From an uncultured Lentisphaeria bacterium (lineage in GTDB: Bacteria; Verrucomicrobiota; Lentisphaeria; Victivallales; UBA1829): a stretch of 6,900 bases of DNA. The notes beneath the pieces are model-generated. The model was not told the DNA's origin. It ran no database searches and saw only the letters and a list, made by a program, of their open reading frames with translations. The DNA is taken from positions 1 to 6,900 of the forward strand of contig CAJMAW010000150.1 in the NCBI GenBank assembly GCA_905211485.1. Reading direction: 5' to 3'. Made by a program: the position numbers and the translations under genes. The number at the start of each line of letters is the position of its first letter. Position 1 is the first letter of the stretch. This document shows positions 6,836-6,900 of the stretch, in pieces.

Positions 6836-6866
6836 AATACAGTACTCCGGCTCCGGAGCAAATCAA
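6836..6866 (-). promoter_or_regulatory. Weak candidate promoter for the esterase gene
   Basis: On the minus strand TTGATT (plus-strand 6861-6866) matches four of six -35 bases. Two overlapping -10 options follow: TACTGT with 16-bp spacing (plus-strand 6839-6844), or TGTATT with 19-bp spacing (6836-6841). Neither is strong. The palindrome CTCCGGAG (6851-6858) sits in the spacer. Transcription from here would place the 14-bp palindrome in the early leader. Confidence 0.22.
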
Positions 6867-6900
6867 GGGGGGAGGAGCAGGGTTTTTCTTTCCCGCTCAT

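Noticed and set aside
6736..6900. Minus-strand open frame beginning at the right edge and overlapping the esterase start
   Set aside because: It crosses the esterase Shine-Dalgarno site and start in another frame, is short, and shows no recognisable protein features; the true upstream gene is outside the window.
1..6900. CRISPR array, tRNA, rRNA, insertion sequence or phage genes
   Set aside because: I looked for spaced repeats, cloverleaf arms with CCA ends, terminal inverted repeats and transposase or integrase-like proteins and found none; the only repeats are the short tandem ones listed.

Overview
The window reads as ordinary bacterial chromosome: moderately high GC, Shine-Dalgarno sites before the genes, short intergenic gaps, and no RNA gene, CRISPR array, insertion sequence or integrase. 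The gene content is a TPR lipoprotein, a double-ACT protein, a very large AsmA-type membrane-anchored protein and a SASA/SGNH carbohydrate esterase. Together with a marked preference for TCC/CTC/CCG/GGA codons, this would fit an anaerobic, glycan-degrading member of the PVC group such as Lentisphaerota (Victivallis-like). That placement is an inference from gene types, not from a marker gene.

Layout. (1) Positions 1-424, minus strand: N-terminal part of a TPR lipoprotein that runs off the left edge and starts at a GTG. (2) 425-760: divergent intergenic region with AT-rich patches and a short direct repeat; it must hold the promoters for both flanking genes, but none is clear. (3) 761-1186, plus strand: a 141-residue protein made of two ACT domains. 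(4) 1183-4593, plus strand: a 1136-residue AsmA-like protein whose GTG start overlaps the ACT stop codon (GTGA), so the two probably form a translationally coupled pair. (5) 4594-4846: convergent intergenic region with a 13-bp tandem repeat and one candidate intrinsic terminator per strand. (6) 4847-6757, minus strand: a 636-residue SASA-family esterase without signal peptide. (7) 6758-6900: its upstream region, with a good Shine-Dalgarno site, a weak candidate promoter and a 14-bp perfect palindrome.

How they may work together. The ACT and AsmA-like genes are probably co-transcribed, but no biochemical link is evident from sequence: one is a cytosolic ligand-sensing module, the other an inner-membrane-anchored envelope protein probably tied to lipid transport or outer-membrane homeostasis. 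The esterase is a separate unit, likely trimming acetyl groups from imported sugars. I do not see a clearly new multi-gene system. The most unusual feature is the AsmA-like protein, which carries three low-complexity inserts holding three 8-base C runs, plus an in-frame 18-bp tandem repeat near its N-terminus.
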